This document shows positions 16,450-29,200 of a stretch of 64,000 nt of DNA, piece after piece (position 1 is the stretch's first letter; each line of letters begins with the position of its first letter). The DNA lies in contig JAOPHQ010000383.1 in NCBI GenBank assembly GCA_030340625.1, positions 1-64,000 on the forward strand, read 5' to 3'. Made by a program: the position numbers and the translations under genes. The DNA comes from Merluccius polli. Taxonomy: Eukaryota; Chordata; Actinopteri; Gadiformes; Merlucciidae. Below the pieces are notes generated by a model, which searched no databases, was not told the DNA's origin, and was given only the letters and a program-made list of their open reading frames with translations.

Positions 16450-19256
16450 TACTGTCGCTGCGTCCTGGGCTTAATGCCGCCCAAATGAAGAAACACAAAC
16501 AAGACGGACTGTTTTTTTCCCCTATGCCAGAATGATAGTGGGTTCAGCCAGACCTTTCTCCAGCTAAAACGAAGTGTGGACATGGGTCTGGCTATGCGAG
16601 TATCTTTTACATAAATCATTGTCTGAGCCATTAATTTTTGGTACTGTCTTTAAACCTTATCTCATCAAATCTAGAGAGATGGTGTACTTGGCCCACAATT
16701 GGGTTACAAACATCAGTTAACATTTATATAGGCCTTCATCACTGTTGGTCAAGGGCTCCTATTGTACCACCAGGTGTGAAATCTACCCTCTAGTGACCTC
16801 ACAAGTGGTTCACCCAGATGTATGATTGGATATATTGGCCTACCAGTTGGTACAGTCCACTGGATAGGCTGATATATCATGATACATTTGATTAATTTTG
16901 ACTGGCTTGTAATGGCTAAAATAAAGTGGTAAAATAAAGGCCCTTTAAAGGGCTTCACTGTGTTGTTGGCATTCGTTTGTATCAATCACTTGGTTGTCAT
17001 TGGTCGGATTTGCAAACTGCTGTGAGATGCCACAGGATGTGATGTTTTCTATGAGGTAATGAAAACCTTGGTGTGTAAGTCATGTTATTGGCTACTGAAG
17101 TCGTGTTTAATGACAGCTTGACGCTAAGCTACCTGTGCCTTGGACTTTACCTTCCAACACCTTGAGCTGAAAGCACCGAGAGTTTATTCTGAATAAACTC
17201 TTAACAAAAATGGTTTGATGGTCTGATTTTTATTTGGTTTTTGCTGGCTTACTATTGTAGCCTATTTGTATTTCTCTGCTTTTTTTGCATAATTTGATCG
17301 ATTCCAAATTGTCTTCTGAGAATATTTCTTGATTGTCCCATTTGCTATTGTGCCAACAATTGAGTAACCCAAATAAATGGCTGGCATTGTAAAATATCCT
17401 CTAATCTTCCAAATGGAGAACATGTATATAGTTGTCACACATCACTTCTTACACTCCTAAAAATAACAGTGTGTGTGTCACGAATGTAAACCATGGCAAT
17501 ATAGCACTTTCCTCTTTTGGAATCGATGTGCGTCGGAAAGTATGGCGGTTGTGGACAACCTAAAAGTGAATCACCATACAAGTACTTTACAAAATGGCTT
17601 ATCACAAACACCAAAGTGCTATATTGCTATTGTTTTCCATCTGTGGCAGGAACGTTCATGCAAATTGCACTTAGGCAGAATTGGCACAACGAAGTGATTT
17701 GGACAAATGATTGGTAATGGATGTTTAGTGAAGCCAGGAGAGACCGTTAGGACGGTTTGATCACCTAGGCCGCTATTGTCCTTTAAGTCATCGCTACTTA
17801 AGCTTTACAGGATTTGCTGTTGCGGTTTTCGTGAGACCATTAGACAATCAACAGGGGAGCAGGGATATTGTGGAAAAGGTAAAAAAGAACGTTGTGTGCC
17901 TACTATTAACTAGCAGCACCACAGGCTCTTACAGTCGTTTGTTGTTTAAATTAAGGGTTTAAATGAAATCCTGTCCCTGAGAATTGAGTGTCCCAGTGAG
18001 TGGTCTTATGTAACGGTGGACCACTCTCAGAAAGTTGTGAGGAATGCAGACAAGACGTTTTGTACAATCAATATCATCAAAGTATTTGTGTGTACTTTTT
18101 GTACGTGAACCATAACCAATGTGTACTGGCACACTGTGTGTACTGCTTCAGAGGTGATCATTTATGTGGCACACGCAACTTATTATCAAAGGCATTCTAG
18201 CGACAGTTGCAGTACTGGCTCCTGGGATACCAAATATTTGTTTCAACAGCTATTTCCTTCAGAAAAAGGGAGAGATGGCAAAGATATCTTGGCTGAGGGC
18301 TGACATTTTATGAAAGTGAGATAACCAATGTTTGACATTTGCTTCTCTGAAGGTTTATATGGAACTTCTGAAAACTGTGATGTTGATATAAAGTAGTGGA
18401 ATATTTCATGCGTGACATTATGCTTAAGATAATCACAACCGCATCATTGGCACTTTTTAACCTTCCGGACACAATGAGTGCAAAACCAGAAGGATGTGTC
18501 AATATGACATCCATTTTGTTTTTTAAACTTTCCAATGCAATTATGTGTGGAGATGCGCAACTCATAGATGGATCGCTTTGTGTCCTGATGTCTTCAGTTG
18601 TAGGTAGCACTTGGACTGGGCCACACGGCCCAACTATTACAGAAGCAGGACGTGTACGTATCGTACCGACATACCGGGATTGTGCAACATTGCTCTTAAA
18701 GGTGATGCAATCACGGCCTAAGACAGCTCAACGGGCAAGGCTTATTCCCAGATGTGCAGTCGGAGCTGCTAATATTGAATACATGCAGAGTGGCCATGGG
18801 GCCACATCCCCTGTAGAGACTGGGCATAGGACTAGATTGGGCAATCTAGAATGATCTGGGGAAAGAATACAATTATAATAACAATAATAATAATAAGGTT
18901 GGACTTTTCCGGGAACCCAAAGTGCTTTTCAAGCAGAAATGCTAAATTTATAATTATGATTTAATTAAAGCTAATAGGCATCCATAAAACACTGACTAAT
19001 ACTCTTTCTCCATCTGTGTGTATGTGAGTACCAACCTAAGCAGACTCTTCCAACTTACATTCACAAGTCCATAACTAAAATGGACTTGAATCTGAACAAT
19101 CGCCTGATCCTTTCCACCTTTTCTCTCACAACTGCAACTCTAACTTTTTTTATGTTTTAGATGCAATCATTTAGTAATGGCTTCCAGATTTTTGTTTCCC
19201 CACGGTGCTGATGGAATCTGAAGAGTTGTGGCAAAACAGTTTGATATATTCAGTCA
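16450..19256. other. intergenic sequence
   Basis: No gene is supported. One copy of a short dispersed repeat lies at 16750-16947. Open frames of up to 152 codons around 18300-18850 show no recognisable motif. Confidence 0.5.
16750..16947. repeat. dispersed short repeat family, copy 1
   Basis: Starts CAAGGGCTCCTATTGTACCA and ends TGGTAAAATAAAGGCCCTTT, which are imperfect inverted ends. Internal words (GGCTTGTAATGGCTAA, GTGACCTCACAAGTGG) recur in copies at 30823 and 63920. It is probably a MITE; I cannot name the family. Confidence 0.6.
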
Positions 19257-19287
19257 GTGTACTCACAAGAGCTTAAGAGGTGGAAAA

Positions 19288-19414
19288 CGGAGGGGAGAGA
19301 GAGAGAAAGGGAGAGAGAGAGAGAGGGAGAGGGAGAAAGAGAGGGAGAGAGAGAGGGAGAGGGAGAGGGAGAGGGAGAGAGAGAGAGAGGGAGAGTGAGA
19401 GAGGGAGAGAGAGA
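19288..19414. repeat. GA-rich low-complexity tract
   Basis: Interleaved GAGA and GGGAGA units. Several open frames of alternating Arg-Glu or Leu-Ser arise only from this repeat. Confidence 0.9.
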
Positions 19415-22346
19415 GATGCATGCAGCAGCGGAGCTGAGAGGAGGAAAGGAGGAGCTTTGGCCTTGGGTCCCTGGGCACAGAAGGTGCTGCAGAATAACCA
19501 AAGCTCCTTTGCCTCTATAGATGTAGTCTGCAAAAGACCTGAGGAGTCCAACATCTCAGCACATTCAAGAAACACACAATCCAGTCCACTTAACAATTTA
19601 CTCTGGGAGATTGCTGTTGATTGAAGTTAGGTTACAGGCAACACACGCCTAACCAATCATGGATCAACATTTTAACTTTTGTGCATTTGTTAAAAATGGT
19701 TCAATCACCATATCTGGCAATATCTTTCTTTTTTGAACTTGTTCTTTGACCCTAAGCGTTTTCTGATACCTGAGATACAATTTGTAAATTAAAGCGAATA
19801 AGTGAATAAAGATGCTGCTGATGCCAAGTAGCTGAAGGGGGAGGATTTTTTTTAATGGTGAGCTTATCAAACGTTGCTTCTGTGTTGTGTCTGAATCCTG
19901 ATTCTGTACTCTGTCTGAATTAGCACAATCCTCTATATATTTCTATTGCCGTAGTAAACTTAGGTAAAGGCCTGTGTGTGGTTGCTGATTAAAAGTCAAG
20001 CAGCTTAACTGACAGTGTAGGTGTTTTTATGTTGACGGCTGGCTTTAGAAATGCATTGGAGTCAAACGTCGGTCTTTGTAGTGGAGACGAAAGTCACAGG
20101 TTTCAGAAAAATATAAGTTACAGATACTTCTAAGTACAGATACTTAAAAAATAACTTGAGTAAATGTACGTAGTTACTGTCCGCCACACGGGGTTACAGC
20201 AGGGCATTGCGCCGACTCTGTTTTTTCAAGGTGAAGTTTGCCGTCGGAGCGAGGCGGAGTGCAGAAATTCGCGGACCATACAATTAAATAATCACTCAGC
20301 CACTTCTCAGTATTTATTAAGACCTCAGCGATGATGAGGAGGCTAACGCGCTCAGCATGGGAGGCCTGCCGGATCCCCACGGATAAAACAAAATAATATG
20401 TTGCCATTGGCAAGGTTTTTTACGAACTCCAGCATCCGTCCAGTAGAAGAGTGTAATATCAGAGAGTCACGCATATGGGCAAGAAGGAAAAGAAGGGAGC
20501 ATATTTCTCCTTGCACTTTGAAACGAGAGCACACTCACTACAATGATATGTTAATACACAACACTCCCAAGCAGAATTTCCTGTTCATTATTATTAAATC
20601 CAGCTCTCTTGGTGCAGGGCTACACTTAGTCTGGATGTTTGCTTGAGAGGAAAGAGCATTTGGAGTAGATTGGCTGCGTAGAAGTTGTCCTTTTTCTTTT
20701 TTTTTCCTCGGGTGCAGGTGCCTCCATGATGAGCTCTAAAACTGTTCCAGCACAGGACAGCTGCAATCACAACACTAACGAGATCATATGCTGCGGCATG
20801 CCATGTTGTTTATGGTAAAATATGAAAAGTATGAAAAGTACAAAAACAAAGGGGATCACAGCAGACAACAACATTGGACAATAGCAACAAAGTGATTAGG
20901 CAACACATGCACACAGATACAGACATACACATACATACGTTACAACACAAAGCACACAGATGATGTCTAGAATTGCTTTGCGTATGTTGTTCTCATTCGG
21001 TTAAACAAAATCAGAGTGGAAAAGCACACAATTTTCCATACGGAAAAGCAATAAACCGCAGGAATTTACTGATACAGGTTGAGGTTAAAATGATGTATCC
21101 GTGTCAGGCTTGGGTCAGTATCAAACCATGCTGATAAAAACAACTCAGCTATGTTTTTGCTTTGATAACTTTTGCCTGAATTATTAGAATTAGGAAAATA
21201 CTACCGTTCCAATAGGCCTATTAATTTTTGATATGTAAAAATACAAAACCACATACTATTATTATCTCATCCAATGCTGAAATAAAGTTGGGGTGTGTGG
21301 TTGTGAATAAGGACAGGTTTTACAATTTATTAAGCTAAATTCAAATGGTACCTCAATTCTATTTTTTTTGGGTGATGATATGTAACTTTGTTTAAAAAGT
21401 GACGCCACCGTTTTTAATGCTAAAAACCTGACTCCACTTTCACTGATTGTCGTGACACCTTTTGAACACATGCCACTTTTTTTTTTCACCCAGTTTCACA
21501 CCTCTCAGTTCATGGACAGTCTTCGGTTGATTTATCTGCACTGTAATGTCCATACGTCTTTATCTCGATAACGCCACCTGCTCCCGGTTTGTGTATCTGT
21601 CAATGCCTTCACAGCACATCCCCCATAACGACCACAGTAAGTGCTAACATGTTAAAGGGCAGATATTTTATGGGCTGAATGTATTCCTCTTTAACGGGTG
21701 GGTGAATTTTCTCGATGGCGATTGTACACTGAGATTAGCGCTAACGGGAGAGACAACGCAGTTGCAATGCAGATCCAGTACGGACATACTGCACATTAAG
21801 TATGAAACACAAAATGATTAATTTTGTGGTTGATGAAATGAAAAACAAAAGAGAAAGCAAGAAGGTTTGGAGCGTGCATGAGGCTCATGATTTACTCTGT
21901 ATGTTGCTGCTGTACACATGGGGGTGGGGGGGGGCGGAACGTAAATCACACTAAACTCCTTAACTGTGTCCTTGAAAGAGAGAGGGCCTTGGACCCTAAA
22001 CTTAACCCTAACCACTTGAGCAAGGGCCCCAGACACACAGTCCGCACTTATACCTCAATACCTGCTACCCCCAAGGTCTAAATAGGACCCAAATCCTACT
22101 GCGTGAAACAAAACAAAAAATCTTAAGCATTTAAAAAAAAAAAAATCAGCTTCCCATTCACAAGCAGACATGGCCGCGGTGTGGTTTGCACCTTTACTAC
22201 GCAGCGTTAAAAACACACACGAGAACAGGAAGGAGCAGTGTAACACATGTCACAGTTTATGGCTGGACCTCCTCCATGAGTTGAGCTATTCTGTTCAGTG
22301 CTGTCACAGCCCCTGTCCAAGTACTCCATGCACTTGGACATCAGAC

Positions 22347-22382
<36 letters not shown>

Positions 22383-24060
22383 CCTCTCTTCCCGCCTGTC
22401 AACATGAATGACAAATGATTGCAAAAGGCCAAACTGTGCACCACTTTGAAACAAATTTTCGGGGTGGGTCCGGCTCTCATTGAAATAGTTATTGAAGTAG
22501 TGTAAACTCATTCTTCACTGGTGAGATCACAGCGGGGCGTTGGGACTAATGACCTTGCACAGACACGACCTGAGTACAGAATACACACACACATACGCAC
22601 ATAGCAACTAACATCTCTCTCTCTCTGAACCTATTGCTGTTTTTTACTTTGTTAAAAGAAATGTACCTTGGGTGACATCCTGCTAACCCAACTCCCCACA
22701 CACATGCACGCTCCGCACGCACACATACACACCTTAGATTTAGATATATGACTTTGTCCACATCAAGAAATCCAGTGCAGGAAATAGGAAGAAAAATAAG
22801 TACCCGACTACATAAATTAACTCCTCAGACAGTCATGATCATATTTTTTTGTTCCACTCTCAAAGCCGCACAGGAAAGGAAAAGTAAAGCTTGCTGTGAG
22901 AGGGGTTAGAGACCTGGCGAGAGCAACTCGTGCGGTGGCACAGAAAAACATTGCACACACACACACACATGGGTCCTGCATGTGCACCCATGCTACGAAT
23001 AAGATTTAAGAGCTATTATTTGAGTGTAATTTGTTAAAATGCCACAGCCATCCTTCAGCTATTAGTGAGTGAAATTTGCAGTGACAATATATGCTTTGCG
23101 TTGACTGCACCTGCCTCTGTATGAGTCAATTTTCGATTTTAGACCGCGGGCATCTTTTCCCTGATTGGATCAGGGAATCCTTCTTACCTGTCAATCATAA
23201 GTGGGACACTTTTAAATGGTGGAGAATCGTAGAGCAGAGTGGGAGTGGATGTTTTTTTTGGTTGGTCAGTTTCAAAATCTTGCTCTCCTCCGCTCTTTTC
23301 TGCTCTCTCGCTTTACAACTCTCAAATCTGACCTACAACAACTTTAACTGATCGTTTCTGGTGTACTTTTTCTTGCCGTTTGAGAATCCTGCCACGCACA
23401 CACACCACACAAAAGTGTGTGCGTCCATATGAACAGTACGCTATTATGAAGCTGCCAGTGATGGTGAACAGACACAAGTCTTCGTGGGCTACAATCTGTC
23501 TGTGGTGTGAATGACAATTCAGATCCATGCAGTTTGTAATTCACACCACAGACAGATTGCTGATTGGGGATGCCAATAGACGGATGAAAAATATCATGAA
23601 GATCCAGTATTGAATTACATGACAAGAAGAGAAAAACCTGGTTCATGTTGTATTCATCTGTCAGGAGGAGGCCGAGAGCCGCCACTGTTGACTGTCACAA
23701 ATTGTTTTCCGATATCAGTGCAGAGGATGTTGCTTAACGACAACCACCTTCCTTCCAAATGTGCAGTAGGCCTATGCTAATCCTTTATGTCTGTGTCTTA
23801 TGTATGAACACAAATACATCTTTGGGAAGCATTATTATAACTGACCGATTGTCAGGTCTTTGTGTCATTACAGCTTTAAATCTCATTTAATTTCATCATA
23901 GTGAACACAAAGACAACAGACTAAGACATACATAAAGAGAGAGACATAGTTACACATTTACAACACTCACTCAAAAAAATGATATTAGTTAAACATTTCT
24001 TATTATTCTTTAGTTATTGTTTAGTGCTTTGTTTGCCAATGACTTTTACTTTGAGTGATA
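19415..24060. other. intergenic sequence between thbs2 and wdr27
   Basis: No gene is supported. It contains a CT run (22350-22380), short CA runs and a perfect 21-bp inverted repeat (23492-23559). Confidence 0.5.
23492..23559. repeat. perfect 21-bp inverted repeat with 26-nt loop
   Basis: Positions 23492-23512 are the exact reverse complement of 23539-23559 (core CTGTCTGTGGTGTGAAT / ATTCACACCACAGACAG). The transcript would fold into a 68-nt hairpin about the size of a microRNA precursor. No expression evidence exists here; it could equally be a short foldback element. Confidence 0.8.
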
Positions 24061-24061
24061 T

Positions 24062-24063
<2 letters not shown>

Positions 24064-24128
<65 letters not shown>
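24064..24128. repeat. (GA)n microsatellite
   Basis: An uninterrupted GA run of about 32 units, just downstream of the wdr27 3' end. Confidence 0.95.
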
Positions 24129-24133
<5 letters not shown>

Positions 24134-24473
24134 ATCCCACTGGGAGGGTGTGTCTGTATACACAGTAGTAGCAGCATCTGTGCCTCTGGCAGCTGTGCAG
24201 GTTGCACCCAGTTGATGTCATAGCGTCACACCAACATGGAAGGATAACAATCAGAGTTGCACAAGCGCTCATGTTTTCTGGACTTGAAGTGAAGTGAAGT
24301 GGCATGGAGACTGGGGGCCCTTAACTCTGAATACATTCAACTGTCAAAGAGCTGATAGTTCTGGTAGCGCGGACACAATGTAAACAACCCGAAGCAGGAA
24401 TGACACAATCAACAAAGCACAAAAACACAACGCACAAATTAAAAAAACTAAAGCAAAGCAAGAAAGCAATTAA

Positions 24474-24479
24474 TTTATT
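24474..24479 (-). terminator. candidate polyadenylation signal of wdr27
   Basis: The first AATAAA on the minus strand after the wdr27 stop, 427 nt downstream. It would give a 3' UTR of about 450 nt ending near 24455. Position is the only evidence. Confidence 0.45.
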
Positions 24480-24906
24480 TTTGTATTCAGCTTTGTTATT
24501 TTCTTTCATTCGTTTTTTGTTATTGGTGTTTTTGTTCTTTGTTGCATTGTCTGCAGCTGTTGTATTTGTTGTTTGTTTGTTGATCATGTGTCTGTTTTTG
24601 TTTCTTTCCATGTTGGAATGAAAATAAAACAAAAGAACGAACGATGAAATAAAATAAATCCAGTTAAAATAAAAAAAATGTAAGCACAAGCAAAAAAAAA
24701 TGCAATTGTCTGGTTTCTGAAATAAAATCCTCCTAAAAATATACTAGCAACTGTAAGTCTCCCGTACAGGCTAGGCATGGCTCCCCTGAGTCACAATGAA
24801 ATCCCAACCAACCAATCAGGGAGATTTGCAAAAAAACAAAACATAAAAATCCCCAAACCCTTCCCAATCAGACCAGGCTGGTGGTGGGGGGAACAGCCTG
24901 CTGCAA

Positions 24907-25020
24907 TTACAGCGGCGAGGTGGGGAGGCCACACTGAGCCCCGCTGGGGTCAGGAGACAGACGAAGCCCACCGCCGGGCCGGAACACACCCAGCCGACCG
25001 TCCAGGGTCCCGGTGAGCAG
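24907..25020 (-). CDS. wdr27: wdr27 last coding exon k
   Basis: The 114-nt exon encodes LLTGTLDGRLGVFRPGGGLR then LSPDPSGAQCGLPTSPL and a TAA stop. The first 13 residues match human LATATLDGKLQLF; the remaining ~24 residues extend past the human C-terminus and look fish-specific. The acceptor CTTCCTCAG|CTG keeps phase 0. It lies 11.6 kb from the previous exon. Confidence 0.9.
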   Translation of the reverse strand: MLTGTLDGRLGVFRPGGGLRLSPDPSGAQCGLPTSPL

Positions 25021-26213
25021 CTGAGGAAGGAAACAGGAAGAAGAGGTGAGCGAGGGGAGGAAAAATGTCATGTTTACTTTTTTGTTTCTTGAGGGAAGCA
25101 TGCGGAAATTATTTGCCTACTACCCATCTCTCCGTCATTCTCTCCCTCTCTATCTCCCCCCCCTTTTCTCTCTCCCTTCCTCTCTCTCTCTCTCTCTCTC
25201 TCTCTATCCCCCCTCTCTTGCCCTCCGTTTCTCTCTCCCGTCCTACCTCTCTCCTTAACCCACCTTCGCTCTCCCTTCCTTTCTCCCTCTCTTTCTCTCT
25301 CCCTTCCTCTCTCTCTCTCTCTCTCTCTCTCCATTCCCATTCTCCCCCTCTCTTTCTCCAGACATCTGCTGTGGCTTGATTATAATGGAGGGCAGGTTGC
25401 ATAACAGCCCACCTGCTCTCCTAGAGAGAGAGGGACCCCTAAGCAGCAGCTCAGCTGCTTGAGGTCCACCCGGCCCCACTGTGTGTTTCATCAAAATTCA
25501 CAATTTTCCATACCTGTCCTATATCAAAAAATACAGTTGAGGCAGGCCTGGCCTCAACGGTGGTTATATAATGGTGTTTGATTTCCCCAGCTTGAGTCAT
25601 TATTAGTCAAGTGTTTACAGATTAATTGGGTAAGCATGCAACAATAAAAACCAAATGATAAAATCCATCTCTATGCCTGCATCCGTGCCGAAGCATGATT
25701 GAACAAACACGTACACTCGCAGGAATCCAGATACTCACGCACACATGCACGCACACACACGCATGCACAAACGCACGCACAGACAGACAGAATTTGGAGG
25801 AGATTTATATCATCCCTTTGCCAGTGAGACTGGGCAAGGGAGGATTACCTTAGCCAATCAGTGGCCAGATAGCATATAGAAAACCCCACCCAACAGAGAT
25901 CCATGGCAAGCCTCATTCATAACTGCAGCTGAAGTGTTGGAAACTGGTGACGGTTTTGCCTTGGCCTCACTTGGTGTTGTCAGAGCAAGATACTGCCCAC
26001 CATTATCATATCACATCCACTAAATACAATGCGTTGACCTCTTACTTCATTGCTTTTGTATGTCTATTGAAATATGATGACTTCAAAATACATCAATAAC
26101 ATCCCTCTCCATATGGATCACATCTCACGTTCCCTTCTCTTTATACTCCCAGACATATTGGCCTGCTGTGCTGGGAACATGAGGAAAGAGGAGTTACCCT
26201 GAAAGATAGCCAG

Positions 26214-26248
<35 letters not shown>

Positions 26249-29200
26249 TGTTGTGGGTGAGAACATGACCGTGTTCAGAAAGTAGGTAGGACAGGTATTG
26301 GTTAACTTTTTTCCCTTTCACCAAATGTTTAATGGTGCATTTTAGTGCACACCCGCCGCCAGCTTTTCACCATGACTCCCTGCATTATTTCTTATTACCA
26401 ACTAATCTGGATCATTCTCCTGGGCTCCTTAATGAAGTTGTTAAATCGGACCAGCATGCGTTGTTAATCTAATGGAAGATAATATACCCAAGCCTTTTAC
26501 ATAAAACACCCAAACGGAACTGATATTAACTGTCTAAAAGAACAATATCCCCGGCCAAAAGGCATCCCCCTGACCTCGGGGGTTGGAGGTCACACAGCTT
26601 GTTGTCAGCTAACTTACTAGAGAGATTAGCGCTATGGCAAGGAGGGCTCCTACAACAAAAGTGTCTGCTTCTTCTAAACACAACATTCCTGTGTTAAACA
26701 GAGAAACTTGTTTACTATTTTGCTCGCATCCCTTTCCCTTTCCTGTCCCTTTCCTTACTGGGCTTCTGAATTACACACACGATCAGGACTTGATTGAGCA
26801 TTGTTCTGGAAGTCATATTCCAATTAATTTAAAAACATCTTGGCAGGATATTACCAAGCATGTTTTCAATCAAAAACAAAGATGATGGACACAATGAATG
26901 AAGTATGAAACAAGGATTGTCTTGGTGGATTTCTTAATAGTTGATAATTGTTCAACAGTCCCGTTTTAAATCTGGGGATGTTACATAAACTCAAGTACGT
27001 CTGGTTGGCCCAAGACTATGGAAAATAATCACAAATCAATAGATCAAAGGACAGAGCCGAGCAGTTAGTTGAGTTATTAGCATTCCGGATGAGAGAAAAA
27101 CTCAGATCTGGGCAAAATGATTTAAACAAAAGCAGACGCGAGCCGAGTCTATCACCCTCACGTTACTACCGTGAGGCTATTGTTTGGAAAGGGTTCCAGA
27201 AATCAGTTTCCGACCAGCTGATCTTAACATGTCGGACCATCCAACACAAGCGGGTGCTACGTGGCCAGGGTTGAAAATGGTCAAGAGATTCCATGTATTA
27301 CTGCTACACTGTTTGCTAGGTCAATGTTACACGTCTGACTATTAGGACACTGGTGTGAAGCCTTTTTTTCCCAAACTGCCATTGGATGTCAGTCCCTGGG
27401 TGTTTCTTTTCCTGTGATAGGCAAACATGTGCCATGGCGTGCCCCATACATGAATGCGACTGGGTATGCAGGTTTAACCTCAATGGAAGACCACATCCGC
27501 TAATGAGTTCATCCAACTACACTGTAGGATAGCTGTGGTGGTTAACAATGAGATGCCCTTCTAGTTGGCCCTTAGCTCAAACCCCAGGGCAACCCCCATT
27601 GCCACAGTTTCCATCTTTGCTGTGTTGCCACCAATTGAAATACATGCACAAAATGTTTAATGTCTTTGTGTTTACCAAGATTAGTCAGACACTGATTAGT
27701 TGGTACTGCTTAAATCCAGGTAACGGGGCTGCAGGCTGGACTCCATTCTTGTGTTGTGACGGCAGACTGGAGCTCACTTAATCCAACAGAGGTTTCCCTG
27801 AGGAGGGACAGCTGAGCAAAGTTAGCAGTTGGCACAGAAATGTATTTAAAAAAAAGACATTCCTTCTACTGTACATACAGTATATACAATCCAGATATAA
27901 ACAGTAGTATTTGCCCAGATGGATAATCACTTTGCACTTTACATTGCATTATCTTAGATTTCAAAACCAATACCAATCTATCTATCCATCCCCTTCCATC
28001 CATCCATCTATTCTGAATCTATGGAGGGCCAAAATATCGCTAAACACCCAGAATTATGTGTATTTCAAATGCACAAACACACACATCTGGGTCGTTTTTT
28101 TATCTGTGACAAATTCTGGATATATTTGATCTGTCAGTTTGGGGGCCAAAATCCTCAGTTCATCACTTCCTGTGTGATGACAGCCTTGTGCCGTTGACAC
28201 CCTGCCAGCCGGTTTTAAAGGAGAGATTCCCCTTCAGCTCTGTCTCCCTCTCACGCCAATGTGATATTCTGGAAGAGCCAGCAGGGCCCACCTCTGTGTT
28301 TACTGTCTGACACCAATGACAGAGCTGTCTGCTGCCCGCTTCCAGGCAACCACATCAGTTAAGAGACTCAAAAAAAGAATAGAAGAGACTTCAGTTTGCG
28401 GAAAAGGTCGCTGAAGGTCAAATGAAGGGCATAGGATGATCACAAAAAGAAATGCAGCGACAGGTCTGTGGAGACGCCAGCTGCGACCGATCCCTGAGAA
28501 ATGCGTTGGATTTGATAGGACGTCGCATGCAGACATATGGACACAAGAGCGTCAAAAGCAAATGCAAGCCATTGAGATGATTCATGGCTCATGTGTTGGC
28601 CTGGATGCAATGATGGTCAGCACTTCAACTGGGGGAGACAGCTGCTGGTGTCATTGAGAGGTTACAATCCTGCACTTAGTTCCACACATCAATCGTAAAT
28701 GTGCTCACACTTGGAAAACGCCGGTGGGAACTGTTCTCTTTACTCTGAAGAGCGCTAATGGTTTCAGAAATGTCTGAAAGTTATCAGATGATCTCGCTGA
28801 AGATTTTAGCGGGCTTAATGGTTTATATGGCATTTTGATTTCTTACAGCATGAGCTTATTTTAGGTTTCAAACATTAGAGGTTCATATTATCTTCATCGT
28901 ATGTAGCAATGTCATTTTTCTGGGATTAGCGTAAACGCATTGGATACCAGAAGGGTGCAGTGTGCTTAGGAATACTTTCAATTCAGATATTAACAGCTTA
29001 TGTAATTCAGTTTGACAATGCATTGTCTTGTTTATTTGATATTAATTCATATAAGCCTCTCACAAATAACTCATAAATACCTATTATATTAAGCCTTTCT
29101 AAAGCCCAATATCCGAAGAATATGAAAGTGATCTGGTCTCATACTGTTTATTTGATAAAGAAGAAATCCAGGTTATTCACATTTTAGTCTTGATTCAATT

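Noticed and set aside
21970..22020. CCCTAAAC/CCCTAACC words suggesting interstitial telomeric repeat
   Set aside because: Only two or three imperfect units; not an array.
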